Positions 1-7,936 of a stretch of 64,000 nucleotides of DNA are shown piece after piece. The stretch is from Paracoccaceae bacterium. Its GTDB lineage: Bacteria > Pseudomonadota > Alphaproteobacteria > Rhodobacterales > Rhodobacteraceae. Position numbers and translations under genes: made by a program. How positions within the stretch are numbered: the first letter of the stretch is position 1; each line of letters starts with the position of its first letter. The stretch covers positions 248,001 through 312,000 of the forward strand of contig JASMHC010000014.1 in assembly GCA_030750975.1 (NCBI GenBank), given 5' to 3'. Below the pieces are notes generated by a model. That model made no database searches and was not told the origin of the DNA. It was given only the letters and a program-made list of their open reading frames with translations.

Positions 1-2
1 AA

Positions 3-143
3 ACGGCCCGTATCGCGCCAAACTATGGCGAAACCTTTGGCCTGGGCGGAGAAGGCTTCATGCGCTTCAATCTGGGCACCACCCGCGCCAATATCGACAA
101 GGCCGTGGCCCGTCTTCAGGATGCTTTCAGCGATTTGCAGTAG
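3..143 (+). CDS. C-S lyase, MalY/PatB family (C-terminal fragment)
   Basis: Only the last 46 codons are inside the window; the gene begins upstream and ends at the TAG at 141-143. The tail contains GGEGFMRFNLGTTRANID followed by an amphipathic helix, which matches the C-terminus of PLP-dependent MalY/PatB enzymes (fold type I aminotransferase fold, cystathionine beta-lyase activity). The Arg in FMRFN corresponds to the substrate-carboxylate Arg of this fold. The PLP lysine lies outside the window, so activity cannot be checked. The next gene is convergent and its stop abuts this one (144). Confidence 0.75.
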   Translation, partial: TARIAPNYGETFGLGGEGFMRFNLGTTRANIDKAVARLQDAFSDLQ

Positions 144-500
144 TCAGCCCCGCTCGTCCGTCAACAAACCTGCGGGCGTGTTTGGCTCCTGATAGAAATC
201 CAAAGGCGCCTTGTCGTCGGCCACGGTGCTGCGCTTGTATTCATACCACTTCTGACCGTTCTCTTCCGATGAAGCGACAATCAGACATTGGTAAAGGTGG
301 CGCGACCCGTCATAGACATCCACCAGTCCCCGCAGATGGACCGCGTGTTCGGCATCCACCGAAAAGCCGTTATCGCGCAATTTCAGGATTTTGAACTGCT
401 GCCCATCCATTTCAACCCGATAGCGGGCTTTGCGCGCCAGATCACGGGCGCGGGCGGCATCAAGCCCGTCTTGCACCTCTTTGGGCAGGAATGTCGTCAT
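144..500 (-). CDS. hypothetical protein, about 118 aa, possibly PilZ-like
   Basis: The start MTTFLPKEV at 500 is preferred over an upstream in-frame start at 587 because a GAGG ribosome site lies about 7 bases before it. The protein is soluble and rich in charge, with an N-terminal helix (residues about 5-22) and then alternating strands (YRVEMDGQQFKILKL, HLYQCLIVASSEE). The basic start of the strand region and the DNGFSV segment recall a degenerate PilZ barrel, but the RxxxR signature is not clear, so no function is claimed. It is convergent with the C-S lyase and lies downstream of a receiver-like gene on the same strand. Confidence 0.6.
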   Translation of the reverse strand: MTTFLPKEVQDGLDAARARDLARKARYRVEMDGQQFKILKLRDNGFSVDAEHAVHLRGLVDVYDGSRHLYQCLIVASSEENGQKWYEYKRSTVADDKAPLDFYQEPNTPAGLLTDERG

Positions 501-610
501 TTCCGGCACCTCGCTTGGCGGATAACTGGCCCCATGCTGCCCAAAACATCCGGCCCTGTGCAAACCCGGCCAGGCATTTGATATCAAACTGTTGTTTTCC
601 TGCCGCAGGC

Positions 611-973
611 TTATGTTTCCCCGTAATGCGCGACCATCGCGGCCAAATCCTCGGGCCGGGTGCTGGTGGGCAGGATCGCGCGGGCGTTGGACAGGTGATT
701 GAAGATCGATCCGTCCGAGAAAAAAGACGAACTGTTGATAATGATCACCTTCGCATCCGGCTGGCGAAATCCGGCATAATCTGACACCGACATCGCCCCG
801 CCGTCATCCAACACAAGGTTCAACACGATAACATCCCAGGCTTCGCAAAGGATCGCCTGAATGGCCGCGTCATGCGAACAGGTCAGCGCGACCTGCGCAC
901 CGGCCGTTCGTTCAACATGGGCTTGCCACAGCCGACCAAGCGCCGGATTGCTTTCAACAATAAGAACTTTCAT
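611..973 (-). CDS. degenerate response-regulator receiver protein (pseudo-receiver)
   Basis: A 120-residue stand-alone protein with the CheY-like beginning MKVLIVESNP and the alternating alpha/beta pattern of a receiver domain. Key phosphorylation residues are missing. The acidic pair after the first strand reads E7-S8 instead of D/E-D, the phospho-acceptor position in VIVLNLVLDDG is N52 instead of Asp, and the conserved Lys of the KP motif is replaced by LPTST near residue 103. It therefore probably works without phosphotransfer, as other atypical receivers do. There is no output domain. A CtrA-like box lies about 70-85 bp upstream. Confidence 0.75.
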   Translation of the reverse strand: MKVLIVESNPALGRLWQAHVERTAGAQVALTCSHDAAIQAILCEAWDVIVLNLVLDDGGAMSVSDYAGFRQPDAKVIIINSSSFFSDGSIFNHLSNARAILPTSTRPEDLAAMVAHYGET

Positions 974-1042
974 CTACTCGTGACTTTCCAAACGGGCCTG
1001 AACTTTATCCGTTTTTGGTTAGGGACTATGGGTCTCCAGCCC

Positions 1043-1057
1043 CTAACAAATCCTTAA
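1043..1057 (-). promoter_or_regulatory. CtrA-like box (TTAA-N7-TTAG)
   Basis: Read on the minus strand the sequence is TTAA-GGATTTG-TTAG, one mismatch from the full CtrA site TTAA-N7-TTAA known from Caulobacter and Rhodobacterales. It lies upstream of the pseudo-receiver gene whose start is at 973. A single near-match in intergenic DNA can arise by chance. Confidence 0.3.
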
Positions 1058-1150
1058 CAAACTGCATCAAATGCGGTTGACCACGCGGAAACCATTGCGT
1101 GGTTTTAGCGCGGTGCTAGGCTTGGCCGACAGGTTTTACGAGTGTGGCAA

Positions 1151-2326
1151 ATGAAAAGACAAGTCATCGCGGCAGTGTTTGCCAGCCTTCTGACAAATCC
1201 GGTCTCCGCCCAAAATTGCGGCGGGAATTTCGCCTCATTTGTCGAAAACCTCAGGCAGGAAAGCATGGATCGCGGCTATTCGCCCCGCACCGTTTCAGAG
1301 TTTTTCGACGGGGTGGCGCAGGATCCGGATGTCATCCGCGCCGACAGATCGCAAGGCGTCTTTCAATTGCCATTCGTTGAATTTGCCCGGCGTCTGATCA
1401 GCCAGAACCGCATAGAACAAGGTGAAAAAAACCGAACGAGGTATCGGGAAATTTTTGACCGGATCGAACGCGAATACGGTATTCCCGCCGGGGTTTTGCT
1501 GGCGTTTTGGGCGTTTGAAACCGATTACGGCGCGTTTCAGGGGGATTTCAACACATTGAACGCGCTGACCACCCTTTCGCATGACTGCCGCCGACCCGCG
1601 CTTTTCCGCCCCCAGATTTTCGCCGCGCTGGCGCTTTATGCCCGTGGCGAATTCGACCCGGACACCACCACCGGCGCATGGGCGGGCGAGATTGGCATGG
1701 TCCAGATGCTGCCCGGCGATATTCTTGAAAACGGTGTAGACGGCGATGGTGACGGTCGGGTGGCGCTGAAAACATCCGCGCCCGATGCATTGATGTCGGC
1801 GGCCAACATGCTGACCCATCTGGGCTGGCAGGCCAACCGGCCATGGTTGCAGGAAATCACCTTGCCCGCAGATTTTGACTGGTCCGCGACCGGGCTTGAT
1901 AAAAAGAAATCCGTCAGCCAATGGGCCGGCATAGGGGCAAGGCCCCGCGCGGGGGACTGGGCAGACAGCGGGGCCGAGGCTTCGATCATCATACCACAAG
2001 GGCGCAGCGGTCCGGCCTTTATAACCTATCCCAATTTTGACGTTTACTTTGAGTGGAACCAAAGCTTTGTCTATGTAACCACCGCCGCCTATTTCGCCAC
2101 GCGGCTTGAAGGTGCACCGGTGTTCAACGCCGGTCAGCCAGAAGGCGGTCTGGATGATACGCAGATGAAACTGTTGCAGCGCAAACTACAGGCCCGCGGA
2201 TATGATGTTGGCGAAGTGGACGGCATTCTGGGCGCAAACACCCGCAAAGCGGTGCAAGCGGAGCAGAAACGCCTTGGCCTGCCTGCCGACGCCTGGCCCA
2301 CTCTGACGCTTCTTAACCAACTTTGA
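1151..2326 (+). CDS. lytic murein transglycosylase, MltB type, with peptidoglycan-binding domain
   Basis: Cleaves the glycan strand of peptidoglycan with formation of 1,6-anhydro-muramic ends, in the periplasm. The ATG at 1151 gives a normal Sec signal peptide (MKRQVIAAVFASLL..VSA); a GTG at 1142 is possible but adds nothing. The SLT_2/MltB domain covers about residues 25-315, with the catalytic Glu in FWAFETDYG and the family segment GEIGMVQMLP. A C-terminal PG_binding_1 module covers about residues 330-391 (LQRKLQARGYDVGEVDGILG). There is no lipobox, so it is predicted to be soluble in the periplasm. Length is normal for Rhodobacterales MltB proteins. Confidence 0.9.
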   Translation: MKRQVIAAVFASLLTNPVSAQNCGGNFASFVENLRQESMDRGYSPRTVSEFFDGVAQDPDVIRADRSQGVFQLPFVEFARRLISQNRIEQGEKNRTRYREIFDRIEREYGIPAGVLLAFWAFETDYGAFQGDFNTLNALTTLSHDCRRPALFRPQIFAALALYARGEFDPDTTTGAWAGEIGMVQMLPGDILENGVDGDGDGRVALKTSAPDALMSAANMLTHLGWQANRPWLQEITLPADFDWSATGLDKKKSVSQWAGIGARPRAGDWADSGAEASIIIPQGRSGPAFITYPNFDVYFEWNQSFVYVTTAAYFATRLEGAPVFNAGQPEGGLDDTQMKLLQRKLQARGYDVGEVDGILGANTRKAVQAEQKRLGLPADAWPTLTLLNQL

Positions 2327-2371
2327 GCCTCGGCGTTTACCGAATATTAGAACTGTGCTAGGATAAAAATT

Positions 2372-2392
2372 CCAATAGTTGTTTCGATTCAT
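2372..2392 (-). repeat. echo of the 5' end of the 29-aa peptide gene
   Basis: On the minus strand this stretch reads ATGAATCGAAACAACTATTG and would begin MNRNNYW. It nearly matches the start of the small gene at 2526-2546 (GTGAATCAG, MNQNNYW). It looks like a decayed duplicate of that gene's 5' end. The open frame that follows runs into the 3' end of the transglycosylase and is not considered real. Confidence 0.55.
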
Positions 2393-2413
2393 TCAGGTCT
2401 CACAACCTGAAAA

Positions 2414-2443
2414 GGCCCCGCAGAGTTGCTGCTCTGCGGGGCC
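2414..2443 (-). terminator. Rho-independent terminator after the 29-aa peptide gene
   Basis: A perfect 12-bp stem (GGCCCCGCAGAG / CTCTGCGGGGCC) with a 6-base loop, followed on the minus strand by TTTTC. It lies just beyond the stop of the small gene at 2457 and also faces the convergent transglycosylase gene, so it may act in both directions. Confidence 0.8.
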
Positions 2444-2456
2444 AACTATTTCCGGG

Positions 2457-2546
2457 TTAGTATCCCTGAAACAGCTGGAGAATAGAGACGATCAGCGCCG
2501 CAGCGCTCAGAATCACCATCCATCTCCAATAGTTGTTCTGATTCAC
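2457..2546 (-). CDS. 29-residue single-pass membrane peptide (GTG start)
   Basis: A 30-codon frame with a GTG start at 2546 preceded by a strong AGGAGG nine bases upstream, and with a strong terminator directly after its TAA. The product starts MNQNNYWRWM, continues with one hydrophobic helix (VILSAAALIVSILQLF) and ends QGY. The Trp/Arg-rich N-terminus and the single helix suggest a small inner-membrane peptide. It follows smc on the same strand after 87 bases that contain a GTCACC...GGTGAC hairpin. I know no function. An out-of-frame ATG-TGA overlaps the start. A partial duplicate of its 5' end lies at 2372-2392. Confidence 0.65.
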   Translation of the reverse strand: MNQNNYWRWMVILSAAALIVSILQLFQGY

Positions 2547-2633
2547 ATAGCCTCACCTCCTGTCACCGCAATGGGTTGCGGCAGGGGTGACACTATCTGT
2601 CGAAGTTTAACCAAAACGTTAAGAATTAGCGGC

Positions 2634-5600
2634 CTAGGCCACCATCTGCTCGGCCTTTTTCAGGTCAACCGAGACCAACTGACTGACGCCCTGCTCCTGC
2701 ATCGTGACACCAAACAACCGGTCCATCCGCGACATCGTCACCGCATGATGGGTGATGATCAGAAAACGGGTTTCGGTCCGGCGCACCATCTCGTCCAGAA
2801 GGTCGCAGAAACGGGTCACATTGGCATCGTCCAGCGGCGCGTCCACCTCGTCGAGCACACAAATCGGGGCGGGATTGGCAAGGAATACCGCAAAAATCAA
2901 CGCCAGCGCGGTCAGCGTCTGTTCGCCACCGGACAAAAGCGACAGCGTTGACAGTTTCTTACCGGGCGGCTGGCACATGATCTCAAGCCCCGCCTCAAGC
3001 GGGTCATCGCTTTCGACCAGAACCAGATTGGCCTCGCCACCGCCGAACAAATGCTTGAACAGCATCGAAAAATTGCTGTTCACCTGTTCAAACGCGGTCA
3101 AAAGCCGCTCGCGCCCTTCCGAATTCAGATTGGCAATGCCACGGCGCAATTCGCGAATGGCGTCTTCCAGATCCGTCTTCTCGGACACCAGCGTGTCGTG
3201 TTCTTCCTGAACGTCCTTGGCATCTTCCTCGGCCCGCAGGTTGACCGCACCCAAGGCATCCCGCTGACGGCGCAGCCGGTTCACATCGGTTTCGGTCGTC
3301 TCGGCCGAGGGCATCTCGTCAGGATTGCCCCCCAATTGATCAAGCAGCTTGGCAGGGGTGGTGTCCTGATCCTCGGCTATCCGTTCGGCCGCATAGGCCA
3401 CGGTTTCCTTTGCCGCATCCGCCCGCGCTTCCGCCCGTGCCCGCGCTTCTCGCGCTTCCGAGGCTGCGCGCTCGGCCATCCGTTCTGCATCCTTGGCCTG
3501 GGTCAAAGCCGTTTCGCTTTGCGAAAGCGCGTCTGCGGCGTCAGCTTTCCGCGCTTCGGCTTGCGAAATCGCCGAACCAAGCTCGTCCCGTTTCGCCGCA
3601 ATGTCAGCAGGGGCCGAGGTGGCGTCCTTAAGCTCAGCCTCGGATGTCTCTTTACGCGAAACCAATTCAGCATTGCGGGTCTTTGCGGTTTCCAAACGAT
3701 GTTTCCAGCCGCTGATTTCCTTGGTGACTTCCTGCGAACGGCGGGTACGGGCCTCGCCTTCGCGGCGCAGTTCATCATGGGCGGACCGGCGGCTCATCAT
3801 GGCGATCCGCGCCGCCTCAACCGTCATTTTCACGTCTTCCACCCGCGCCCTTGCCGCGCCGAGGTCTTCTAGTCCATCCAAAGCTTTCTGCGCTTCACCA
3901 AGGCTGGTCCGCGCCTCATGTGCGGCTTCCTCATGCCGGGCCACGGCCAGTTCAAGGCTTTCCAGTTTGCCCCCTGCAAGATTATGGTCAGCCTCGGCGC
4001 GGCTCAGGGCGCGGCCGGCTTCGGCCATCAAACGATCTGCCTCGCGCCGTGCATGGCGGGCTTTCTGATCGTCCTGCGTCAACTCGGCAAGTCGTTCGCT
4101 CAGAACCTCATGCGCCTGTCTGGCACCGTCCGCTCGCGCATTTGCGCGGGTCAATTCCTGCTTCAACTCTTCCAACCGGTTCAACTGCTGCAAACGCAAT
4201 GCCGCAGCCGAGGGCGCATCTTCGGCCCAGGCGCGATACCCATCCCAGCGCCACAGATCACCTTCGGCGCTGACCAGCCGCTGTCCGGGTTTCAGCAAGG
4301 GCTGCAACGCCGCGCCCTCGTCTGCTTCGACCAGACCGATCTGCGACATTCGCCGTGCCAAAACATCCGGCACCGAAACATGGTGCACCAGCGACGTAAC
4401 GCCCCCCGGCAAAGGTGCATCGCTGTCATATGCCGGCAACGTCACCCAGCCCGACGGGCCGTCAGGTTCGACCTCGGGGGCACGCAGATCGTCGGCCAGG
4501 GCCGCGCCCAATGCCTTTTCAAAACCCTGTTCCACCTGCAACCGGTCCAGAACCTGCCCGCCCTCGGCGGTGTCGCGCTGCACCAGACGCGCCAGAGCAG
4601 AGGTTTCAGCGGACAGCGCGTTCACCTCGCCCTCGGCCTCGGACCGTTCGGCACGGGCCTCGACCTCGAGCGCCTGTGTTTCGCTGCGGGCCTCATCGGC
4701 CGCCACCAGCGCCGCGTCGGCATCCAAAGCGGTTTTTGATGCGGCATCTTCGGCCAGCCTGGCCGCTTCGAAATCGTGATTGGCCTTTTGCAAAGCAGCT
4801 TTCGCCGATGACACCGCCTGCCTGGCGCGATCTGCCTCGGTTTCGCTTTTGTCCAATGTCTTGCGGCTGTCATCCCGCAGCCGCTGGGCCGAATGGTGAC
4901 GCGCCGCCAGCCGTGCCACGTCTTCGGTCAGGGTCGAAAGATCCTGTTCGCGCTGTTGCAAAACCGCCGCCGCATCATGCGCCGCTTCAGAGGCTTCGGC
5001 CAGCTTGCCCTCGTGCCCTTCCGCAGCTTTGGCCAGTTCCCGCGCTTCCCATTCCAAACGCTCGATGGTCTCGCCCGCATCGCGGTTCAGCCCGGCTTCG
5101 CGCTCAATATCCATGACAAGCTGGGTGATCCGGCTTTCAAGCTGCCCGATCCTTTGGATCGCTTGCGTTTCCTGATCCTCAAGCGTGTCACGCTGCACCT
5201 GAAGCCGTTGCAGAACCGCTGCGGCAATGGCCTCTTCCTCGCGCAAGGGCGGCAGGGCATCCTCGGCTTTCTGGCGCAATTTGGCCGCGCCGCGCGCCGC
5301 GCCTTCGGCCTGCGAGGCCGCTGTTATCCGCTCTCGCAGGTCGGTTTCGGCCACAAGCCGCCCATCATCGGCCTCTTTCCATCGGCGGTACAGCAACACC
5401 CCTTCCTTGCGGCGCAATTCATCGCCAATGGCGCGATAACGGGCCGCCTGACGCGCCTGTCGGGCCAATTGGCCAAGCTGGTTGGCCAGTTGCTCGATCA
5501 CGTCATCCACTCGCGCAAGGTTGGTCTCGGCCCCTTTCAACTTTAACTCGGCCTCGTGCCGCCGCTGATACAGGCCGGAAATCCCTGCCGCTTCTTCAAG

Positions 5601-6089
5601 CACCCGGCGGCGGTTCTTCGGCTTGGCGTTGATCAATTCGGCGATCTGGCCCTGCCGCACCAAAGACGGCGAATGCGCCCCGGTCGAGGCATCGGCAAAC
5701 AGCATCTGCACATCCCGCGCCCGCACATCCTTGCCATTGGTTTTATACGCGCTGCCCACATCGCGGGTGATACGGCGCACGACCTCGAGTATGTCGCTTT
5801 CATTAAAACCCGACGGCGCCAGACGCTCGGCGTTGTCCAGCGTCAGCACAACCTCGGCAAAGTTGCGGGCAGGACGGGTCGCGGCACCGGCAAAGATCAC
5901 ATCCTCCATACCGCCACCGCGCATCGCGGTCGGGCGGTTTTCGCCCATCACCCAGCGCAAAGCCTCAAGCAGGTTGGACTTGCCACAGCCATTGGGACCG
6001 ACAACGCCGGTCAGCCCGTCAGAGATAATCAACTCTGTCGGGTCCACGAAGCTCTTAAAGCCGGTCAGTCTGAGCTTGTTAAAACGCAA
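2634..6089 (-). CDS. smc: chromosome partition protein SMC
   Basis: A condensin ATPase that organises and segregates the chromosome together with ScpA/ScpB. The 1151-residue protein has the full SMC layout: N-terminal Walker A (GPNGCGKSN, residues about 32-40), a long coiled coil very rich in Ala, Glu and Arg, a central hinge (around residues 500-650, with the APEVEPDGPSGWVTLP region), a second coiled coil, and the C-terminal ABC signature LSGGEQ with Walker B VLDEVDAPLDD. The N-terminus MRFNKLRLTGFKSFVDP is canonical. Neither scpA nor scpB lies in the window. The gene is monocistronic or followed only by the 29-aa peptide. Confidence 0.97.
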   Translation of the reverse strand: MRFNKLRLTGFKSFVDPTELIISDGLTGVVGPNGCGKSNLLEALRWVMGENRPTAMRGGGMEDVIFAGAATRPARNFAEVVLTLDNAERLAPSGFNESDILEVVRRITRDVGSAYKTNGKDVRARDVQMLFADASTGAHSPSLVRQGQIAELINAKPKNRRRVLEEAAGISGLYQRRHEAELKLKGAETNLARVDDVIEQLANQLGQLARQARQAARYRAIGDELRRKEGVLLYRRWKEADDGRLVAETDLRERITAASQAEGAARGAAKLRQKAEDALPPLREEEAIAAAVLQRLQVQRDTLEDQETQAIQRIGQLESRITQLVMDIEREAGLNRDAGETIERLEWEARELAKAAEGHEGKLAEASEAAHDAAAVLQQREQDLSTLTEDVARLAARHHSAQRLRDDSRKTLDKSETEADRARQAVSSAKAALQKANHDFEAARLAEDAASKTALDADAALVAADEARSETQALEVEARAERSEAEGEVNALSAETSALARLVQRDTAEGGQVLDRLQVEQGFEKALGAALADDLRAPEVEPDGPSGWVTLPAYDSDAPLPGGVTSLVHHVSVPDVLARRMSQIGLVEADEGAALQPLLKPGQRLVSAEGDLWRWDGYRAWAEDAPSAAALRLQQLNRLEELKQELTRANARADGARQAHEVLSERLAELTQDDQKARHARREADRLMAEAGRALSRAEADHNLAGGKLESLELAVARHEEAAHEARTSLGEAQKALDGLEDLGAARARVEDVKMTVEAARIAMMSRRSAHDELRREGEARTRRSQEVTKEISGWKHRLETAKTRNAELVSRKETSEAELKDATSAPADIAAKRDELGSAISQAEARKADAADALSQSETALTQAKDAERMAERAASEAREARARAEARADAAKETVAYAAERIAEDQDTTPAKLLDQLGGNPDEMPSAETTETDVNRLRRQRDALGAVNLRAEEDAKDVQEEHDTLVSEKTDLEDAIRELRRGIANLNSEGRERLLTAFEQVNSNFSMLFKHLFGGGEANLVLVESDDPLEAGLEIMCQPPGKKLSTLSLLSGGEQTLTALALIFAVFLANPAPICVLDEVDAPLDDANVTRFCDLLDEMVRRTETRFLIITHHAVTMSRMDRLFGVTMQEQGVSQLVSVDLKKAEQMVA

Positions 6090-6405
6090 GCGACGCCTCT
6101 GCCGATTCAGGTGTTTGGACAGCGTGATTTAGAAAATACCCTGCTGTCAACATCGTCCACCCATCATATTGAAGGAATAGACCACTTATCCACAACATAT
6201 TGATCAAATGGTGTCCTGCCAAAGCGTTTCGAAAATTGTTGATACACGATATTGAACCTGAAACGTGCGCAGCCTCAACAGGTTTCGCGCGTTTTGTCAC
6301 AATGCATGCGCCTCAGCACATCGGCGAAATGCAATAAGCCACCGTGCCCCTTGACGAAATCAAAAAATAGGGTCCAAATCATAGGTCCGAGGATAAAGGA
6401 AACCC
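6090..6405. other. intergenic region between smc and a GNAT gene (divergent)
   Basis: This 316-bp divergent spacer is more AT-rich than its surroundings and should hold the promoters of smc (left) and the acetyltransferase (right). It contains one degenerate copy of the 52-bp palindrome family at about 6220-6270. No convincing open frame was found in it. Confidence 0.7.
6220..6270. repeat. 52-bp palindrome family, copy F (degenerate)
   Basis: The left arm CAAAGCGTTTCGAAA matches copy A (62816-62867) almost exactly. The right arm CCTGAAACGTGCGC is decayed. It lies in the divergent smc/GNAT spacer. Confidence 0.6.
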
Positions 6406-6858
6406 ATGTCCGTATCGGTCGCGCAAGAAGATCCCAGAAACGAGGATGCCGCAGGTATCCTGAGGGACAGCCATATCTTCATGCAAGCGATGTTTTCACC
6501 GGATCAGAACCATTTTCTCAGTATTGACGAATTGTGCAACGACAACACTTTGCTTTTTGTAGGGCGGATCGCGGGCCAGCCTGCGGGAACCGGTGCGCTG
6601 GTCATAAAAGACGGGTATGGCGAGGTGAAATCGATCTTCACCAAATCTGATTTTCGCGGTCAGGGCGTTGCCGACGCCATCCTCAACCGGATCGAACGCG
6701 AAGCCCATGCCCGCAACCTTCCCTATTTGCGCGTTGAAACCGGCGACCTGCTGCACGAAGCGATGCGGCTATATTCCCGCTTTGGCTATCACGACCGTGG
6801 GCCGTTCGGCGATTACGAGGATGACGGATCGTCGATCTTCCTTGAAAAGTCGCTCTAA
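6406..6858 (+). CDS. GNAT family N-acetyltransferase
   Basis: A 150-residue acetyl-CoA-dependent acetyltransferase of unknown substrate. Motif A of the fold is visible as KSIFTKSDFRGQGVADAIL (residues about 72-90; the RGQGVA turn binds the CoA pyrophosphate), followed by the C-terminal LRVETGDLLHEAMRLYSRFGY segment typical of the family. The start MSVSVAQED follows GAGGATAAAGGA. A 200-bp gap with two palindromic repeats separates it from the next gene, so it is probably monocistronic. Confidence 0.85.
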   Translation: MSVSVAQEDPRNEDAAGILRDSHIFMQAMFSPDQNHFLSIDELCNDNTLLFVGRIAGQPAGTGALVIKDGYGEVKSIFTKSDFRGQGVADAILNRIEREAHARNLPYLRVETGDLLHEAMRLYSRFGYHDRGPFGDYEDDGSSIFLEKSL

Positions 6859-6987
6859 TACGTATCTCTGCCCTCGGCCAAGACCCGAAGCGGCAGCGGT
6901 ATTCCCGTCCGCCGGGAAATCAACCTTGTGTGATCGGCATTGGTTCTAGAATTGATCATGGAAATGTGGTCATATATTCTAACCAAT

Positions 6988-7037
6988 TAAAGCGTTTCGC
7001 TATTTTGTCAGGTCACTGACACTGTGGCGAAACGCGC
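6988..7037. repeat. 52-bp palindrome family, copy G
   Basis: Begins TTAAAGCGTTTCGC and ends GGCGAAACGCG, with a diverged centre. It lies 16 bp before copy B, so the promoter region of the GntR gene carries two copies in tandem. Confidence 0.55.
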
Positions 7038-7053
7038 GAAACCTAATGATGTT

Positions 7054-7105
7054 GCATGCGCTTCAAAATAAACTTCGCGTCGCAAGTTCATTTCGAAACG
7101 CTTAG
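7054..7105. repeat. 52-bp palindrome family, copy B
   Basis: Aligns without gaps to copy A over 52 bp, including the centre AACTTCGCGTCGCAAGTTC and the right arm TTCGAAACGCTTA. It ends 13 bp before the GntR start at 7119, so it would be in the 5' leader or promoter. Confidence 0.75.
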
Positions 7106-7118
7106 CGAAAGACCCGGT

Positions 7119-7883
7119 ATGCCGTTTCAGAAAGTTCAGCCCGAAAAGCTTTCATCCTCAGTTGTGCGCCAGATTGAGCTGCTGATTTTGCGTGGCATTC
7201 TCCGACCGGGGGAGCGCCTTCCGTCCGAGCGCGAGCTTTCTGAACGTCTGGGCGTTTCCCGCCCCTCGCTGCGCGAGGCCATTTCCGAACTTCAGGAACG
7301 CAATCTGCTTAGCAGCAAGGCCAATGCGGGCGTATTCGTGGCCGATGTTCTTGGCTCGGCTTTTTCACCCGCACTGACGCATCTGTTTGCAACCCATGAC
7401 GAGGCGGTGTTCGATTATCTGACATTCCGGCGTGATCTCGAAGGTCTGGCCGCCGAACGCGCGGCGGAACACGCAACCCGGACCGACCGGCAGGTTATCC
7501 AAACCATCTTTGACAAGATGGAACGCGCCCATGACAAACGCAATCCGACGGACGAAGCCCAACTGGACGCCGAATTCCATCTGGCGATCATCGACGCAAG
7601 CCACAACATCGTCATGCTGCATATGATGCGTTCAATGTTCCAGCTTTTACGCGAAGGCGTCTTTTACAACCGCCAGATCATGTTCAAACAACGCACGACG
7701 CGCGACACATTGCTGGATCAGCACCGCGCCATCAACGACGCCATCCAGTCCCGCAATCCCGACGCCGCCCGCCAAGCCGTCGAGGCGCATCTGAACTTTG
7801 TCGAGGCAAACCTTCGGGCGCATAAGGAATCGGAAAGGCATGAAGCCGTGGCCAAACTGCGCATGGAGCATCACGGAAAATGA
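7119..7883 (+). CDS. FadR/PdhR-type GntR transcriptional regulator (FCD domain)
   Basis: A 254-residue repressor-type regulator. The N-terminal GntR winged helix reads GERLPSERELSERLGVSRPS (residues about 30-49), followed by the all-helical FCD ligand domain with its metal/ligand histidines (EFHLAIIDASHN and DQHRAINDAI). The effector is usually an organic acid; PdhR- or LldR-like roles fit, but the target is not adjacent. The start MPFQKVQPEKL at 7119 is preferred because the upstream in-frame ATG at 7056 lies inside a dispersed repeat. The gene is convergent with atpF across a shared terminator. Confidence 0.88.
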   Translation: MPFQKVQPEKLSSSVVRQIELLILRGILRPGERLPSERELSERLGVSRPSLREAISELQERNLLSSKANAGVFVADVLGSAFSPALTHLFATHDEAVFDYLTFRRDLEGLAAERAAEHATRTDRQVIQTIFDKMERAHDKRNPTDEAQLDAEFHLAIIDASHNIVMLHMMRSMFQLLREGVFYNRQIMFKQRTTRDTLLDQHRAINDAIQSRNPDAARQAVEAHLNFVEANLRAHKESERHEAVAKLRMEHHGK

Positions 7884-7884
7884 A

Positions 7885-7911
7885 AAACCCGGGCACGCCA
7901 GGCCCGGGTTT
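7885..7911. terminator. bidirectional terminator between the GntR gene and atpF
   Basis: A 10-bp perfect stem AAACCCGGGC / GCCCGGGTTT with a 7-base loop. A-tracts and T-tracts flank it on both sides, so it can serve the convergent GntR gene and the ATP synthase operon. Confidence 0.85.
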
Positions 7912-7936
7912 CGCTGATCTGAATTGATCGAAAGGA

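Noticed and set aside
2186-2392. 68-codon minus-strand frame starting MNRNNYW
   Set aside because: Only the first codons resemble the 29-aa peptide; the rest is antisense to the transglycosylase and lacks the membrane helix. Treated as a decayed duplicate.
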